Of a stretch of DNA of 64,000 bases, positions 13,482 through 22,655 are shown in pieces (positions within the stretch are counted from its first letter, which is position 1; the number at the start of each line of letters is the position of its first letter). This DNA is from Paracoccus saliphilus (GTDB taxonomy: Bacteria; Pseudomonadota; Alphaproteobacteria; Rhodobacterales; Rhodobacteraceae): assembly GCA_003255745.1 (NCBI GenBank), contig QKYL01000026.1, positions 1-64,000 of the forward strand. The letters are read 5' to 3'. The translations under genes and the position numbers were made by a program. The notes beneath the pieces are model-generated. The model made no database searches. It saw nothing but the letters and a program-made list of their open reading frames with translations, and was not told the DNA's origin.

Positions 13482-14168
13482 ATGAATACGAACACGCAGA
13501 CCACGCGACTGTACCACACCGCGCTGTCCCCGTTCTGCCGCAAGGTGCGGCTGGTGCTGGCCGAAAAGAAGATCGAGGTCGAACTGGTCGAGGAGCGGTA
13601 CTGGGAGGGTCCGCCCGACCTGAAGCGGCGCAACCCGGCCGGCAAGCTGCCGGTGCTGCGCTATCGCGGCAACATGCTGGCCGAAAGCCAAGCCATCGTC
13701 GAATATCTGGACGAGGCCGTACCCGCCCCCTCGCTGATGCCGCAGACGCCCTTGGAGCGGCACGAGGTGCGCAGATTGTGCACCTGGTTCGACGACAAGT
13801 TCCACACCGAGGTGACGCGACCGATCATGAACGAGCGGGTGTGGAAAAAGATCACCCGCTCGGGCTATCCCGACAGCCGGGTGGTCAAGGACGGGCTGCG
13901 CGCCATCAAGGAACATATCGACTATCTGGGCACGCTGCTGGAGACGCGCCGCTGGCTGGCCGGCAACACGCTGAGCTTGGCGGATTTCACCGCCGCGGCG
14001 CATTTTTCCTGCCTGGACTACATTTCGGATGTGGACTGGGACCGGTCTGAGATGCTGCGCGACTGGTATGCGACGATCAAGTCGCGCCCGGCCTTTCGAT
14101 CGGTGCTGGCCGACCAGATGCCGGGCATTCAACCGGCGCCGCATTATGCCGAGCTTGACTTCGGCTGA
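13482..14168 (+). CDS. Glutathione S-transferase family protein
   Basis: This 228-residue protein has the thioredoxin-like N-domain with [14 protein letters not shown], where Cys and nearby residues contact glutathione, and the conserved [11 protein letters not shown]. These are followed by the helical C-domain with [19 protein letters not shown]. It probably conjugates or reduces electrophiles in the cytoplasm. Length is typical. The queG reading frame begins before or just after its stop, so the two may be cotranscribed. The exact GST class cannot be fixed by eye. Confidence 0.88.
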   Translation: MNTNTQTTRLYHTALSPFCRKVRLVLAEKKIEVELVEERYWEGPPDLKRRNPAGKLPVLRYRGNMLAESQAIVEYLDEAVPAPSLMPQTPLERHEVRRLCTWFDDKFHTEVTRPIMNERVWKKITRSGYPDSRVVKDGLRAIKEHIDYLGTLLETRRWLAGNTLSLADFTAAAHFSCLDYISDVDWDRSEMLRDWYATIKSRPAFRSVLADQMPGIQPAPHYAELDFG

Positions 14169-15255
14169 GGGCGGGGGGGCCAGCCCCCCATCGCCTGACG
14201 GCGATTTCCCCCGGGGTATTTGGGCAACAAAGAAGTCCGAGCTGGCCGAGGAGGCACGCGCGGTGGGCTTCGCCGGCATGGGAGTGATGCGGCCCGAGGG
14301 CGTGCCCGAACTGTCTGCACGGCTGGAGGCCTTCGTGGCCGAGGGGCGGCACGGGCAGATGGACTGGATGGCCGAGCGCATGGGCTGGCGGGGCGATCCG
14401 GCCGCGCTGTGGCCCGAGGCGCGGTCGGTGGTGATGCTGGCCGAGCTGTACACGCCCGAAGGCGATCCGCTGGAGGTGCTGTCGCAGCGGGACCGGGCCG
14501 CCGTCAGCGTCTATGCGCAGGGACGCGATTACCACGACCTGGTCAAGAAGCGGCTGAAGCGCCTGGGGCGCTGGCTGCTGGAGACCGCACCGGAGGCCGG
14601 GCACCAGATCAAGGTCTTTGTCGACACCGCGCCGGTGATGGAAAAGCCCTTGGCGCAGGCGGCGGGGCTGGGCTGGCAGGGCAAGCACACCAACCTGCTG
14701 TCGCGCGATCTGGGCAGCTGGTTCTTTCTGGGGGCGATCTTCACGACCATGCCGCTTCCCGAAGACAGCGCACAGGTCAGCCATTGCGGGTCCTGCCGGG
14801 CCTGCCTGGACGCCTGCCCGACAGGGGCGTTTCCCGCACCCTATCAGTTGGATGCACGGCGCTGCATTTCCTATCTGACGATCGAGCACAAGGGGCCGGT
14901 GGACCCCGAGTTGCGGGCGCTGATGGGCAACCGGATTTATGGCTGCGACGATTGCTTGGCCGTCTGTCCCTGGAACAAGTTCGCCCAGGCCGGGTCCGAA
15001 ATGCGCTATCGCGGGATCATTGAGGCGCCGCCGCTGGCGGAGCTGGCGGTCCTGGACGACGCGGGGTTCCGGGCGCGGTTTTCCGGCTCGCCCATCAAGC
15101 GGATTGGGCGGGACCGCTTTGTGCGCAACGTGCTTTACGCGATCGGCAATTCGGGCGATCGCAGTCTGGCGGGCGTGGCAGAACAGTTGCAATCCGACCC
15201 TGATTCCACGGTGGCCGAGGCGGCCAACTGGGCGGTGGTTCGGTTATCGGGCTAA
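14146..15255 (+). CDS. queG: Epoxyqueuosine reductase
   Basis: QueG reduces epoxyqueuosine to queuosine in tRNA using cobalamin and two 4Fe-4S clusters. The cluster cysteines are plain: [16 protein letters not shown] near residue 213 and [14 protein letters not shown] near residue 266. [20 protein letters not shown] carries family residues of the active site. The only ATG that leaves the core intact is at 14146, overlapping the GST gene by 23 bases. That start forces translation through an intergenic double hairpin, giving a glycine- and proline-rich leader. The natural start may be a non-ATG codon near 14218. Its stop overlaps the stop of the convergent RTX gene. A C-terminal HEAT-like segment is present. 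Confidence 0.92.
   Translation: MPSLTSAEGGGASPPSPDGDFPRGIWATKKSELAEEARAVGFAGMGVMRPEGVPELSARLEAFVAEGRHGQMDWMAERMGWRGDPAALWPEARSVVMLAELYTPEGDPLEVLSQRDRAAVSVYAQGRDYHDLVKKRLKRLGRWLLETAPEAGHQIKVFVDTAPVMEKPLAQAAGLGWQGKHTNLLSRDLGSWFFLGAIFTTMPLPEDSAQVSHCGSCRACLDACPTGAFPAPYQLDARRCISYLTIEHKGPVDPELRALMGNRIYGCDDCLAVCPWNKFAQAGSEMRYRGIIEAPPLAELAVLDDAGFRARFSGSPIKRIGRDRFVRNVLYAIGNSGDRSLAGVAEQLQSDPDSTVAEAANWAVVRLSG
14174..14204. repeat. Double GC-rich hairpin between GST and queG
   Basis: Two inverted repeats follow each other: GGGGGGC-CA-GCCCCCC at 14174-14189 and TCGCC-TGAC-GGCGA at 14191-14204. They are followed by CCCCCGGGGTATTT. This resembles intergenic hairpin elements common in Rhodobacteraceae. It may end or stabilise the GST transcript. 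It lies inside the queG frame if the ATG at 14146 is used. Confidence 0.55.
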
Positions 15256-18200
15256 AGCAGGAAGTCATCTCCCGTCAGCTTAAGCGTGCCGTCGAGGCGG
15301 ATCAGCATGTCGGACTGCCGGTCGCCGTCCAAGTCCACGAAAACGTGGGTCTGGTCGCTGACATGGTTCCAGCGGACCGAACGTGCGCCGGAATGCCCGC
15401 CCCGGCCGGCATAGGCGACGTTCAGCGGGTCCAGGTCCAGCCGATCTAACCCGCGGGTGAAGTCCACGATCAGGTCGGATGCGCCGATGCGGCTGTCCCA
15501 CTCCGAGTGGAACCGGAAGATGTCGCGGCCCGCGCCCCCCTGCATCCGGTCCGCACCCCAGCCACCGACCAACAGGTCATGTCCGAAACTGCCGATCAGC
15601 AGGTCGTTCCCCATTCCGCCCCACATGCGGTCGTCCCCCAGGCCACCGGCCAGCCGGTCGATGCCCCTGCCCCCTTCCAGGCGGTCGTGGCCCCATCCGC
15701 CGGACAGGGTGTCCTTGCCCCAGCCGCCGACCAGACGGTCGGCGCCGCCTTCGCCGTACATCGCATTGTTGCCCGAGCTGCAGCTGAGCCGGTCATTCCC
15801 CTGCCCTCCATAAAGCAGGTCATGGCCGGTGCCTCCCAGAAGCAGGTCGTCGCCCAGCCCACCGAACAGCCGGTCATTGCCCCTGCCCCCGCCAAGCGTG
15901 TCGTTGTTGTCGTTGCCAAAAAGCCGGTCCCAGCCATCGCCCCCCGACAGCCGGTCACGGCCGATTCCCCCAATCAGCCGGTCGCTGCCGCCATCGCCGA
16001 AAAGGCGGTTGTTGCCGTGCAACGCGCTCAGCCGGTCATTGCCGTCACCTCCATACAGCGTGTCATGACCCCGCCCGGCCGAAAGGTAGTCGTCGCCCAG
16101 GCCGCCGAAGATCAGGTCGCTGCCCGTCTCGCCATAGAGGCTGTCGTTGCCGTCATCTCCATAGAGAATGTCGTTGCCAAAGCCGCCGAACAGGAAGTCG
16201 TCGCCGCTGCCGCCGAACAGGCTGTCGTTGTCCCCGTTGCCACGCAGAAGGTCATTGCTGATCCCCCCATAGAGAAGATCGTTTCCGCTGCCGCCGTGAA
16301 GGCTGTCATCGCCGCCCTCGCCCCACAGGCGGTCGTCCCCGGCATCACCATAAGCCAGGTCCGCGCCCGATCCGCCGTCCACAAGGTCGGCGCCACTGTT
16401 GCCGTGCAGCGTGTCCCGGCCGTCACCGCCGCGCAGCTGGTCGTTGTCGATGCCCCCGTCCAGCAGGTCGTTGCCCCAATCCCCCCACAGCGTGTCGAAC
16501 CCGTCCTGGCCCAGCAAGCTGTCATTGCCGGACCCGCCGCGCAGACTGTCGCGCCCCGCGCCGCCAGCCAGATGGTCGACCCCGCCACCGGCGATCAGGG
16601 TGTCGTTGCCGTCGCCGCCCAGCAGGCGGTTGTTTCCCAGTAGCGCCTCGAGCCAGTCGTTCCCGGCCTCGCCCGACAGGGTGTCATGCCCGCCTCCTCC
16701 GTCCAGACGGTCGTTGCCCAGTCCGCCGTAAAGCAGGTCGCTGCCCGCGCCGCCGCGCAGCGTGTCGGTCCCGGCGTTGCCATAAAGAAGGTCGTTGTTG
16801 TCCTCGCCCTCCAGCAGGTCGTGGCTGGCATCGCCGAACAGCGTGTCATGCCCCGCACCCCCGTAAAGCCGGTCGTTGCCGTCGCCCCCGCGCAAAAGGT
16901 CGTTGCCGGCCTCGGCCCGCAGCGTGTCGTTGCCGCCGCCGCCCGACACGGTGTCGTCGCCCGAACCCGCCATGGCCAGTTCAGGGCGCGCGCTGCCCAT
17001 CAGGTGGTCATGGCCCTGCCCGCCGAAGATCCAGGTGGGTTCCGTCGTCGGGGTATCCGCGGGCGTGATCCTGATCGGGTCCACCTCGGGCAGGTCGTAA
17101 TGGGCAATCGGGAACAGCGAGTTGCTGAAGTTCCCCGCATCCAGCGATCGACCGTCGCGGCTGTAGATGTCCAGGATCGTTTCGCCATAGACGATCATGA
17201 CACCGTTGCTGGTCGGGATGAAGCGCAGCTGCCAGATGCTGCGGATATTGCCCAGCATCGACATGTCCAGCCGGTCCACCCCATGTTCATAGTCGAGGAT
17301 GGTGATCCGCTCCGCCCGCGACGGGATGAAGATGTCGGCGCCCTCGCCCCCCACCAGCGTGACCGAGCCGTCGCCCGCGATCAGCATGTCGTTGCCGGCC
17401 CCGCCCTCCAGCCGCGTGGTGGCGGTCCCGGCCTTCAGCATGTCGCTGTTCGTGCCGCCGCGCACGGTTCCTGCGCCGGCCAGGACCGTCACGCCGACTT
17501 GACCGGGATCAAAGGCCAGCTGCGTAACGCCCGTTTCGGTCGAGGAGCTGATGAACAGCGTGATCCGGCCGTCCTGCACCCTGGCCTCGATGTCGCTGAC
17601 ATCGGCCAGGGTCGTGCCGGCGGTATCGGCGATGGTCAGCAGATGCACCAGACGGCCATCCGGGCTCATGGTAAAGACGGTGATGCCGTCATCCGCGCCC
17701 CCGGCAAAGACAAAGGCGCGGCCGTTCACCACCGCAGTCTCCAGCGCCGTGGCCGCTTGAAATCGGGTCGTGGCTTCGTCGATGACATGATCGGCCTTGG
17801 TCAGGCCGCCCGCCGCGTTCACCCGGAACACCGTCAGCGAGCCAGAGCCGCAGCCCGCCAGGATGACAAAGCTGGCGCCACTGAACTGCACCGCCTCGAC
17901 ATCCGAGGGCAGGTCAAAGCCCGCCCCCCGCGCGGCGACATGGACCGCCCCCGGTCCCAGCCAGCCGCTGTCGGTCATCAGGTGGGTCGAGATGAAGTTG
18001 CCGATGCCCGAGATGGCGACCAGCACCCGCTGACCATCCACCGTCAGCTGGATGATCTTGTCCAGACTGGCGCCGATGGTGCCGGGCAAGGCGGGCAGGA
18101 CGGCTTGGCCCGTCTGGACCAGACTGCCGTCGGTCAGCAGACGGTGGCTTTGCAGCTGCATGCTGTTCGCCTGCGCCGAATAAATGACCGGGCCCTGCGG

Positions 18201-18599
18201 GGTCTGCACCTGGCCCAAGGCGGTGATCCGGGTACCCAGACCCGCGCCGAACAGGCTGGCGAAGGGCGCCAGTGCGCCGTTGTCCAGACGCAAGCCGGTG
18301 GCCTGATGCGCGGCTCCGCCCAGCTGGCCCACATGGATCGCGCTGCGGTCGCTTAGGGTCACCTGCGTGATCTCGGGTGCGCCCTGATAGCCGTGCGTGT
18401 CCAGATAGGCACGCGTCCGCAGCGCAGCCAGCGGCGTGTCGGCATCCCCCAAGGCATAGCTGCTGATGCCGCCGCCGATATGGGTTGCCGCGACCAGGAC
18501 CGCCCGCCCTCCGGCCTCGACAATCTCGAGATCGGTGATCTTGGACAGCCAGCGTTGTAGCGTGACACCAAAGGTGGTCACGTGGCGATACACGATCAT
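15252..18599 (-). CDS. Large RTX calcium-binding protein, 56 nonapeptides
   Basis: The 1115-residue protein has an N-terminal half (about residues 1-400) of repeated beta-type segments that look like a propeller. A short RTX-like patch follows ([14 protein letters not shown]), then a linker. An unbroken array of 56 GGxGxDxLx nonapeptides runs from about 526 to 1029. The C-terminal 86 residues ([20 protein letters not shown]) resemble type I secretion targets. RTX arrays fold into a calcium-bound beta-roll after export through HlyB/HlyD/TolC-type machines. No catalytic domain or signal peptide is visible, and no secretion genes lie nearby. The ATG at 18599 is used; a TTG at 18644 would add 15 residues. 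Confidence 0.88.
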   Translation of the reverse strand: MIVYRHVTTFGVTLQRWLSKITDLEIVEAGGRAVLVAATHIGGGISSYALGDADTPLAALRTRAYLDTHGYQGAPEITQVTLSDRSAIHVGQLGGAAHQATGLRLDNGALAPFASLFGAGLGTRITALGQVQTPQGPVIYSAQANSMQLQSHRLLTDGSLVQTGQAVLPALPGTIGASLDKIIQLTVDGQRVLVAISGIGNFISTHLMTDSGWLGPGAVHVAARGAGFDLPSDVEAVQFSGASFVILAGCGSGSLTVFRVNAAGGLTKADHVIDEATTRFQAATALETAVVNGRAFVFAGGADDGITVFTMSPDGRLVHLLTIADTAGTTLADVSDIEARVQDGRITLFISSSTETGVTQLAFDPGQVGVTVLAGAGTVRGGTNSDMLKAGTATTRLEGGAGNDMLIAGDGSVTLVGGEGADIFIPSRAERITILDYEHGVDRLDMSMLGNIRSIWQLRFIPTSNGVMIVYGETILDIYSRDGRSLDAGNFSNSLFPIAHYDLPEVDPIRITPADTPTTEPTWIFGGQGHDHLMGSARPELAMAGSGDDTVSGGGGNDTLRAEAGNDLLRGGDGNDRLYGGAGHDTLFGDASHDLLEGEDNNDLLYGNAGTDTLRGGAGSDLLYGGLGNDRLDGGGGHDTLSGEAGNDWLEALLGNNRLLGGDGNDTLIAGGGVDHLAGGAGRDSLRGGSGNDSLLGQDGFDTLWGDWGNDLLDGGIDNDQLRGGDGRDTLHGNSGADLVDGGSGADLAYGDAGDDRLWGEGGDDSLHGGSGNDLLYGGISNDLLRGNGDNDSLFGGSGDDFLFGGFGNDILYGDDGNDSLYGETGSDLIFGGLGDDYLSAGRGHDTLYGGDGNDRLSALHGNNRLFGDGGSDRLIGGIGRDRLSGGDGWDRLFGNDNNDTLGGGRGNDRLFGGLGDDLLLGGTGHDLLYGGQGNDRLSCSSGNNAMYGEGGADRLVGGWGKDTLSGGWGHDRLEGGRGIDRLAGGLGDDRMWGGMGNDLLIGSFGHDLLVGGWGADRMQGGAGRDIFRFHSEWDSRIGASDLIVDFTRGLDRLDLDPLNVAYAGRGGHSGARSVRWNHVSDQTHVFVDLDGDRQSDMLIRLDGTLKLTGDDFLL
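15513..17024 (-). repeat. 1.5-kb array of 27-bp RTX repeats
   Basis: The DNA encodes 56 nine-residue RTX units in strict register, so it is a degenerate 27-bp tandem repeat. Within it a longer period is visible. The rare unit type xxxGNNxxx occurs as the 15th, 38th and 47th nonapeptides, each time preceded by GHD and GND units and followed by G-rich units ending RLI, RLV or similar. This points to growth of the array by duplicating blocks of several nonapeptides. Confidence 0.85.
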
Positions 18600-18726
18600 G
18601 GTGATACTGATTGAACAGCCGCGGGGGCCGGTGACTTGGGGCAAGTCTGAAGATGATCTTAACGGCCCCGTCTGACCAGCCGCTGCTTGACCCGCATTTT
18701 ATGCAAAGGCGCCCTGTCGGCGCCGG

Positions 18727-19476
18727 TCACTCCAGATGCGGGGGAAAGGCCAGCGGTCCGTAAAGGATCAGACCCGGCTGGCTGGCCGGCCCCTGGCGCA
18801 TCATCCGGGCCAGGCCTTCGACCGTTGTCTGCACCAGCCGCTGCGTGGGATGGCCCACCGCCTCGGCAAAAAGGGCCGGCGTGGTGCCGGGCAGGCCATG
18901 TGCGACCAGCCCCTCGGCCAGCTTGGGAAAGCTGCGCTGGCCCATGAAGACGACGGTGGTGACCGAAGGATCGGCCAGCGCCGCCCAGTTCATGTCCTGG
19001 GGCAGCTGCCCGGTCACGTCGGCGCCGGTCACGAATTGCAGCCGCCGCGCCGTCAGGCGCCGGGTCAGGGGCATGCCCATGGCCGCCGCCGCCGCGCTGG
19101 CGGAGCTGACGCCGGGCACGATCTCAAAGGGGATGGCGGCGCGGGTCAGGGCCACCAGCTCTTCCTCCAGGCGGCCGAAGATGCCGGCATCGCCTGATTT
19201 CAGGCGCACCACGCGGCGCCCGGCCTTGGCATGGCTGACCAGAAGCTCGTTCACGACCTCTTGCCGGGCCGAGGGACGACCGGCGCGCTTGCCGACCGCG
19301 ATCAGTTCGGCCTGCGCGCCCGCATGGTCCAGCACCGGCCCCGATGCCAGATCGTCGAACAGCACCACATCCGCCTCGGCCAGGCGGCGGGCCGCCTTCA
19401 GCGTCAGCAGCTCAGGGTCACCCGGGCCGGCCGAAACCAGCGAAACGAAACCAGGACGGAGGGCAGGATCGGACAC
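18727..19476 (-). CDS. cobA: Uroporphyrinogen-III C-methyltransferase
   Basis: CobA adds two methyl groups from S-adenosylmethionine to uroporphyrinogen III, giving precorrin-2 for siroheme or cobalamin. The 249-residue protein has the class III methyltransferase signatures VSAGPGDPELLTLKAARRL at residue 13, GRPSARQEVVNELLV near 67, the SAM-binding RLKSGDAGIFGRLEEE near 91 and PGVSSASAAAAA near 121. It is the single-domain form without the siroheme synthase part. No other cobalamin gene is in the window, although queG nearby needs cobalamin. It is divergent from the photolyase gene. Confidence 0.93.
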   Translation of the reverse strand: MSDPALRPGFVSLVSAGPGDPELLTLKAARRLAEADVVLFDDLASGPVLDHAGAQAELIAVGKRAGRPSARQEVVNELLVSHAKAGRRVVRLKSGDAGIFGRLEEELVALTRAAIPFEIVPGVSSASAAAAAMGMPLTRRLTARRLQFVTGADVTGQLPQDMNWAALADPSVTTVVFMGQRSFPKLAEGLVAHGLPGTTPALFAEAVGHPTQRLVQTTVEGLARMMRQGPASQPGLILYGPLAFPPHLE

Positions 19477-19518
19477 GGCGGCGGCTGGCCTTCGGAGCGG
19501 ACGGGGTTTCAGCTATAC

Positions 19519-19533
19519 CACCCGGACCGGGTG
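19519..19533. promoter_or_regulatory. Palindrome between cobA and the photolyase gene
   Basis: CACCCGG-A-CCGGGTG is a perfect 7-bp inverted repeat with a one-base centre, 43 bases upstream of cobA and 95 bases upstream of the photolyase start. It is a candidate operator for one or both divergent genes. The binding protein is unknown. Confidence 0.3.
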
Positions 19534-19627
19534 TGACAATGCCGCGCATCCCGTTGGGGGCTGCTGACGTGGTGAAACTTTCCCGCATGGCGCCGCGTGT
19601 CGTCCTGTGGGCAAGAAGGAGAAGGCA

Positions 19628-21004
19628 ATGACGGTCATCTGCTGGTTCAGGCGGATCTTGCGGCTGGACGACCATCCGGCGCTGGTGGCGGCGGCGGAAC
19701 AGGGGGCGGTGATCCCGCTGGTGATATTGGACCCGGCCGAGGCCCGCGACCATCCCGCCTCGGCGCAGCGGCAGGCGATGTCCCTGCCCCCGCTGGGTGC
19801 GGCCCTGCGCCAGAAGGGCAGCCGGCTGATCGTCCGCCGCGGCAAGCCCGCCCAGGTGCTGGAAGACATCGCCCGCCAGACCGGCGCCACCGCGGTCCAC
19901 GCGACCGAAGGTTTTCCCTTTGCCCCCGATGACGGGCTGGCCGAGGCTGCCTTGCGCGGCGGGGCCCGACTGCACCTGCATCCGCTGGCCGATCTGGTGC
20001 CGCGTGGAACGGTCGTCACCGGGACGGGCGGCGTCTACAAGGTGTTCTCGCCCTTCTGGAAGGCGCTGCGCAAGGTCGAGATCGCGCCGCCGCTGGCAGT
20101 GCCGCGGCTGACCGCACCCGAGGCCTGGCCCGACAGCGACGGCCCCGACTGGCCCGAGGCACGGGCGGCGATGGACCGGGGCTGGGACGTGCTGGCCCGC
20201 CACATCCGCGCGGGCGAGGAACAGGCTCATGCCCGGCTGGACGCTTTCCTCGACGGACCTGTTCCCGACTACAAGGACCACCGGAACCAGCCGTCCCGCC
20301 CCGGCGCCACATCCAGCCTGTCGGACGCGCTGGCGGTCGGAGAGATCAGCGCCCGGCGCATCTGGGCCCGCTGCCAGCCCGCCTTCCAGTCGGGCGAACG
20401 CGGCGTCGATCATTTCCTGTCCGAACTGTGCTGGCGCGAATTCGCGCGCGAGCTGCTGCATGACAGCCCGGACATGCCCACCAACTGCTGGCGATCGGAA
20501 TGGGACAGCTTTCCCTGGAAGCCTGACAATGATGCAGCCGAGGCTTGGCGGCGCGGGCAGACGGGCGTCAGGATGGTCGATGCCGGCATGCGCGAGATGT
20601 ATGCCACCGGCCAGATGCACAACCGCGTGCGGATGATCACCGCCAGCTATCTGACCAAGCATCTGCTGACCGACTGGAAGCTGGGGCTGGACTGGTTCGC
20701 CCGCTGCCTGACGGACTGGGACGCGGCGTCGAACGCGATGAACTGGCAGTGGGTGGCGGGCTGCGGGCCGGATGCCTCGCCCTATTTCCGCATCTTCAAC
20801 CCCGACACCCAAGCCGAGAAATTCGACCCGCAGGCGCGCTATCAGGACTACTGGATGCGGCCGGGCGCGCCCGGCGCGCAGGCCTTTGCGGCGGCCGCGC
20901 CGCGGTCCTGGAACATCGACCTGGCCCGCACCGCCCTGCCCGCCGTGTCGCTGGCCGAAGGCCGGGCGCGGGCGCTGACCGCGTATGAGCAGCTGAAGTC
21001 GTGA
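19628..21004 (+). CDS. phrB: Deoxyribodipyrimidine photolyase
   Basis: The enzyme repairs UV-made pyrimidine dimers using light and FAD. The 458-residue class I protein has the antenna domain start (ICWFRRILRLDDHPALVAA). Its FAD-binding half carries FLSELCWREFARELLH near residue 268, RMVDAGMREMYATGQMHNR near 315 and AMNWQWVAGCGPDASPYFR near 370, the family core for dimer binding and electron transfer. The usual aspartate in WFRxDLRL is isoleucine here, a small deviation. AAGGAGAAGG just ahead supports the ATG at 19628. It is followed 10 bases later by a DUF2177 gene and then an SDR, a grouping known from light- and oxidative-stress regulons. Confidence 0.94.
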   Translation: MTVICWFRRILRLDDHPALVAAAEQGAVIPLVILDPAEARDHPASAQRQAMSLPPLGAALRQKGSRLIVRRGKPAQVLEDIARQTGATAVHATEGFPFAPDDGLAEAALRGGARLHLHPLADLVPRGTVVTGTGGVYKVFSPFWKALRKVEIAPPLAVPRLTAPEAWPDSDGPDWPEARAAMDRGWDVLARHIRAGEEQAHARLDAFLDGPVPDYKDHRNQPSRPGATSSLSDALAVGEISARRIWARCQPAFQSGERGVDHFLSELCWREFARELLHDSPDMPTNCWRSEWDSFPWKPDNDAAEAWRRGQTGVRMVDAGMREMYATGQMHNRVRMITASYLTKHLLTDWKLGLDWFARCLTDWDAASNAMNWQWVAGCGPDASPYFRIFNPDTQAEKFDPQARYQDYWMRPGAPGAQAFAAAAPRSWNIDLARTALPAVSLAEGRARALTAYEQLKS

Positions 21005-21014
21005 AAGAACCGCA

Positions 21015-21413
21015 ATGCAACTGATCGTTCTCTACCTGGCCACGCTGGTGATTTTTCTGGCCCTTGACGTGGTGGGCATCAGCAAGCTGATCCGCCCGAT
21101 CTTTGAACGCCACGTGGGCGACCTGCTGGCCGATCCCTTCCGGCTTGGCCCGGCGGCGGCCTTTTATGCGCTTTACATCGCGGGGGTCCTGTATTTCGTT
21201 TCGGTTCCGGCGCTGCGGGCGAATGCGCCGATGCAGGCGGCGCTGGCGGGGGCGCTGATCGGGCTGATGTGCTATGGCACCTATGAATTCACCAACTTTG
21301 CCACCCTGCGCGACTGGTCCTGGGAACAGGTGATCGCGGACACCCTGTGGGGCGGCTTCCTGACAGGATTTTCGGCCTGGGCCGGGGTGATGGTGACGCG
21401 GGGGCTGACCTGA
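21015..21413 (+). CDS. DUF2177 family membrane protein
   Basis: The 132-residue protein has four predicted membrane helices, beginning LIVLYLATLVIFLALDVVGI, and the family feature MCYGTYEFTNFATLRDW near residue 85. DUF2177 proteins have no proven function. They often accompany photolyase, DUF1365 and cyclopropane-fatty-acid synthase genes, as here. It lies between the photolyase and an SDR gene, and its stop overlaps the SDR start by one base, so the three are cotranscribed. Confidence 0.85.
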   Translation: MQLIVLYLATLVIFLALDVVGISKLIRPIFERHVGDLLADPFRLGPAAAFYALYIAGVLYFVSVPALRANAPMQAALAGALIGLMCYGTYEFTNFATLRDWSWEQVIADTLWGGFLTGFSAWAGVMVTRGLT

Positions 21414-22078
21414 TGCGGGCGCTGATCCTGGGCGCAACGGGCGGGATTGGCGCGGCGCTGGCGGCGCGGCTGGCGGACCGGGGGGCCCAGGTCACGGGTC
21501 TGTCGCGCAGCCGCGATGGGCTGGACCTGACCCGCGCCGACAGCGTGGCAGATCACGCCGCGCGCCTGCAGGGTCGGGACTTCGACCTGATCCTGAACAC
21601 GACCGGCGCGCTGGTCATCGGCGGGCGGCAGCCCGAAAAGACGCTGGACGCCGTCGATCCGGACGCCATGGCCGCACAGTTCGCGCTGAATGCAACAGGC
21701 GTGGCGCTGGCGATCCGGGCCTTTGCGCCGTTGCTGGCACGGGACCGGCGCGCGGTGATGGGATCGCTGTCGGCGCGCGTGGGGTCGATCGGGGACAACC
21801 AGCTGGGCGGCTGGATCGGCTATCGCGCGGCCAAGGCGGCGCAGAACCAGATCATCCGCACCGCCGCCATCGAATACCGCCGCAGGAACCGGCACGCGAT
21901 CCTGGTCGCGTTGCATCCCGGCACGGTCCAGACGCCCCTGACGGCGAAATATGCCGCCCGCTATCCGACCATCACACCGGAACGCAGCGCCGAGGCGCTG
22001 CTGGAGGTGGTCGCCCGCCTGCGCCCCGAGGATACGGGCAGCTTCTGGGACTGGAAGGGCCAGCCCGTGCCTTGGTAA
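21413..22078 (+). CDS. Short-chain dehydrogenase/reductase
   Basis: A classical small SDR of 221 residues. The NAD(P) site is ILGATGGIGAALAARLADRG at the N-terminus, the active-site serine is in GSLSARVGSIGDN, and the YxxxK pair is in GYRAAKAAQNQII near residue 140. ALHPGTVQTPLT is the usual post-catalytic loop. The start ATG shares one base with the DUF2177 stop. Its stop lies only three bases from the stop of the convergent peroxidase gene. The substrate is unknown; the context suggests lipid or stress metabolism. Confidence 0.9.
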   Translation: MRALILGATGGIGAALAARLADRGAQVTGLSRSRDGLDLTRADSVADHAARLQGRDFDLILNTTGALVIGGRQPEKTLDAVDPDAMAAQFALNATGVALAIRAFAPLLARDRRAVMGSLSARVGSIGDNQLGGWIGYRAAKAAQNQIIRTAAIEYRRRNRHAILVALHPGTVQTPLTAKYAARYPTITPERSAEALLEVVARLRPEDTGSFWDWKGQPVPW

Positions 22079-22081
22079 AGT

Positions 22082-22624
22082 TCAGGTCGACAGGTGCGGC
22101 GCGGCCAGCCCCATGATCTGACGCCCGCCGGGCTTGGTAAAGGACCCCCAAGTGCCCAGCACCTGCCCGTCCGGCCCCAGCAGCACCTTGTTGAAGTTCC
22201 ATTGCGGCACAAAACCGGTCTGCTGGCGCACCCAGACATAAAAGGGATGCACCTCGCCCTTGGCCACCGGCAGGATGTCGGTCATCGGCAGGGTGATGCC
22301 ATATTCCAGCTGGCAGTATTCGCTGACCTCCTTGCCGGTGGCCAGTTCCTGTCGGAAGTCGTTCGAAGGGACCGCCAGAACGACCAGGCCGCGCCCCTCA
22401 TGCGTCTCGTGCAGGGCCTGCATGTCGCGCAGCTGCCCTGAAAAGCCGCAGAGCGAGGCCGTGTTGACGACCAGAACGGGCCGCCCGCGCCAGTCGGCGG
22501 TGTCGTATTCCCCGCCGTCGATCGAGGGAAAGGTAAAGCTGGGTGCGGGGGCCTGCGCCCGGGCCGGGGCCAGCCCCAGGGCCGAGATCGCGGTGGCCAT
22601 TGACAGGAAAACACGACGTTTCAT
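22082..22624 (-). CDS. Glutathione peroxidase family protein, exported
   Basis: The 180-residue protein reduces peroxides through a catalytic cysteine. It has a signal peptide ending near APARAQA, so it acts in the periplasm, where thioredoxin-like donors are likelier than glutathione. NTASLCGFSGQL holds the peroxidatic Cys that replaces selenocysteine, LAVPSNDF follows, and QWNFNKVLL is the third family motif. GGAGG lies just ahead of the ATG. It is the last gene of a - strand operon, 31 bases behind the TspO-like gene. Confidence 0.92.
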   Translation of the reverse strand: MKRRVFLSMATAISALGLAPARAQAPAPSFTFPSIDGGEYDTADWRGRPVLVVNTASLCGFSGQLRDMQALHETHEGRGLVVLAVPSNDFRQELATGKEVSEYCQLEYGITLPMTDILPVAKGEVHPFYVWVRQQTGFVPQWNFNKVLLGPDGQVLGTWGSFTKPGGRQIMGLAAPHLST

Positions 22625-22655
22625 GGTGCAACCTCCGGGATAAGATGGAACTATG

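Noticed and set aside
11211..14453. A 1080-codon - strand frame
   Set aside because: It is antisense to the hydrolase, mtgA, GST and queG genes and has the R/P/G/H-rich composition of a shadow.
15513..17024. Regular 27-bp repeats that could suggest a CRISPR array
   Set aside because: Repeats are degenerate and contiguous with no unique spacers, and they encode RTX nonapeptides in frame.
15507..18356. Long open + strand frames opposite the RTX gene (378 and 556 codons)
   Set aside because: They are antisense shadows of the repeat array, with low-complexity V/A/P/Q sequence, no ribosome site and no family motif.
19477..19627. Cobalamin riboswitch near cobA
   Set aside because: No B12-box-like sequence or multi-stem pattern could be recognised; only a short palindrome is present.
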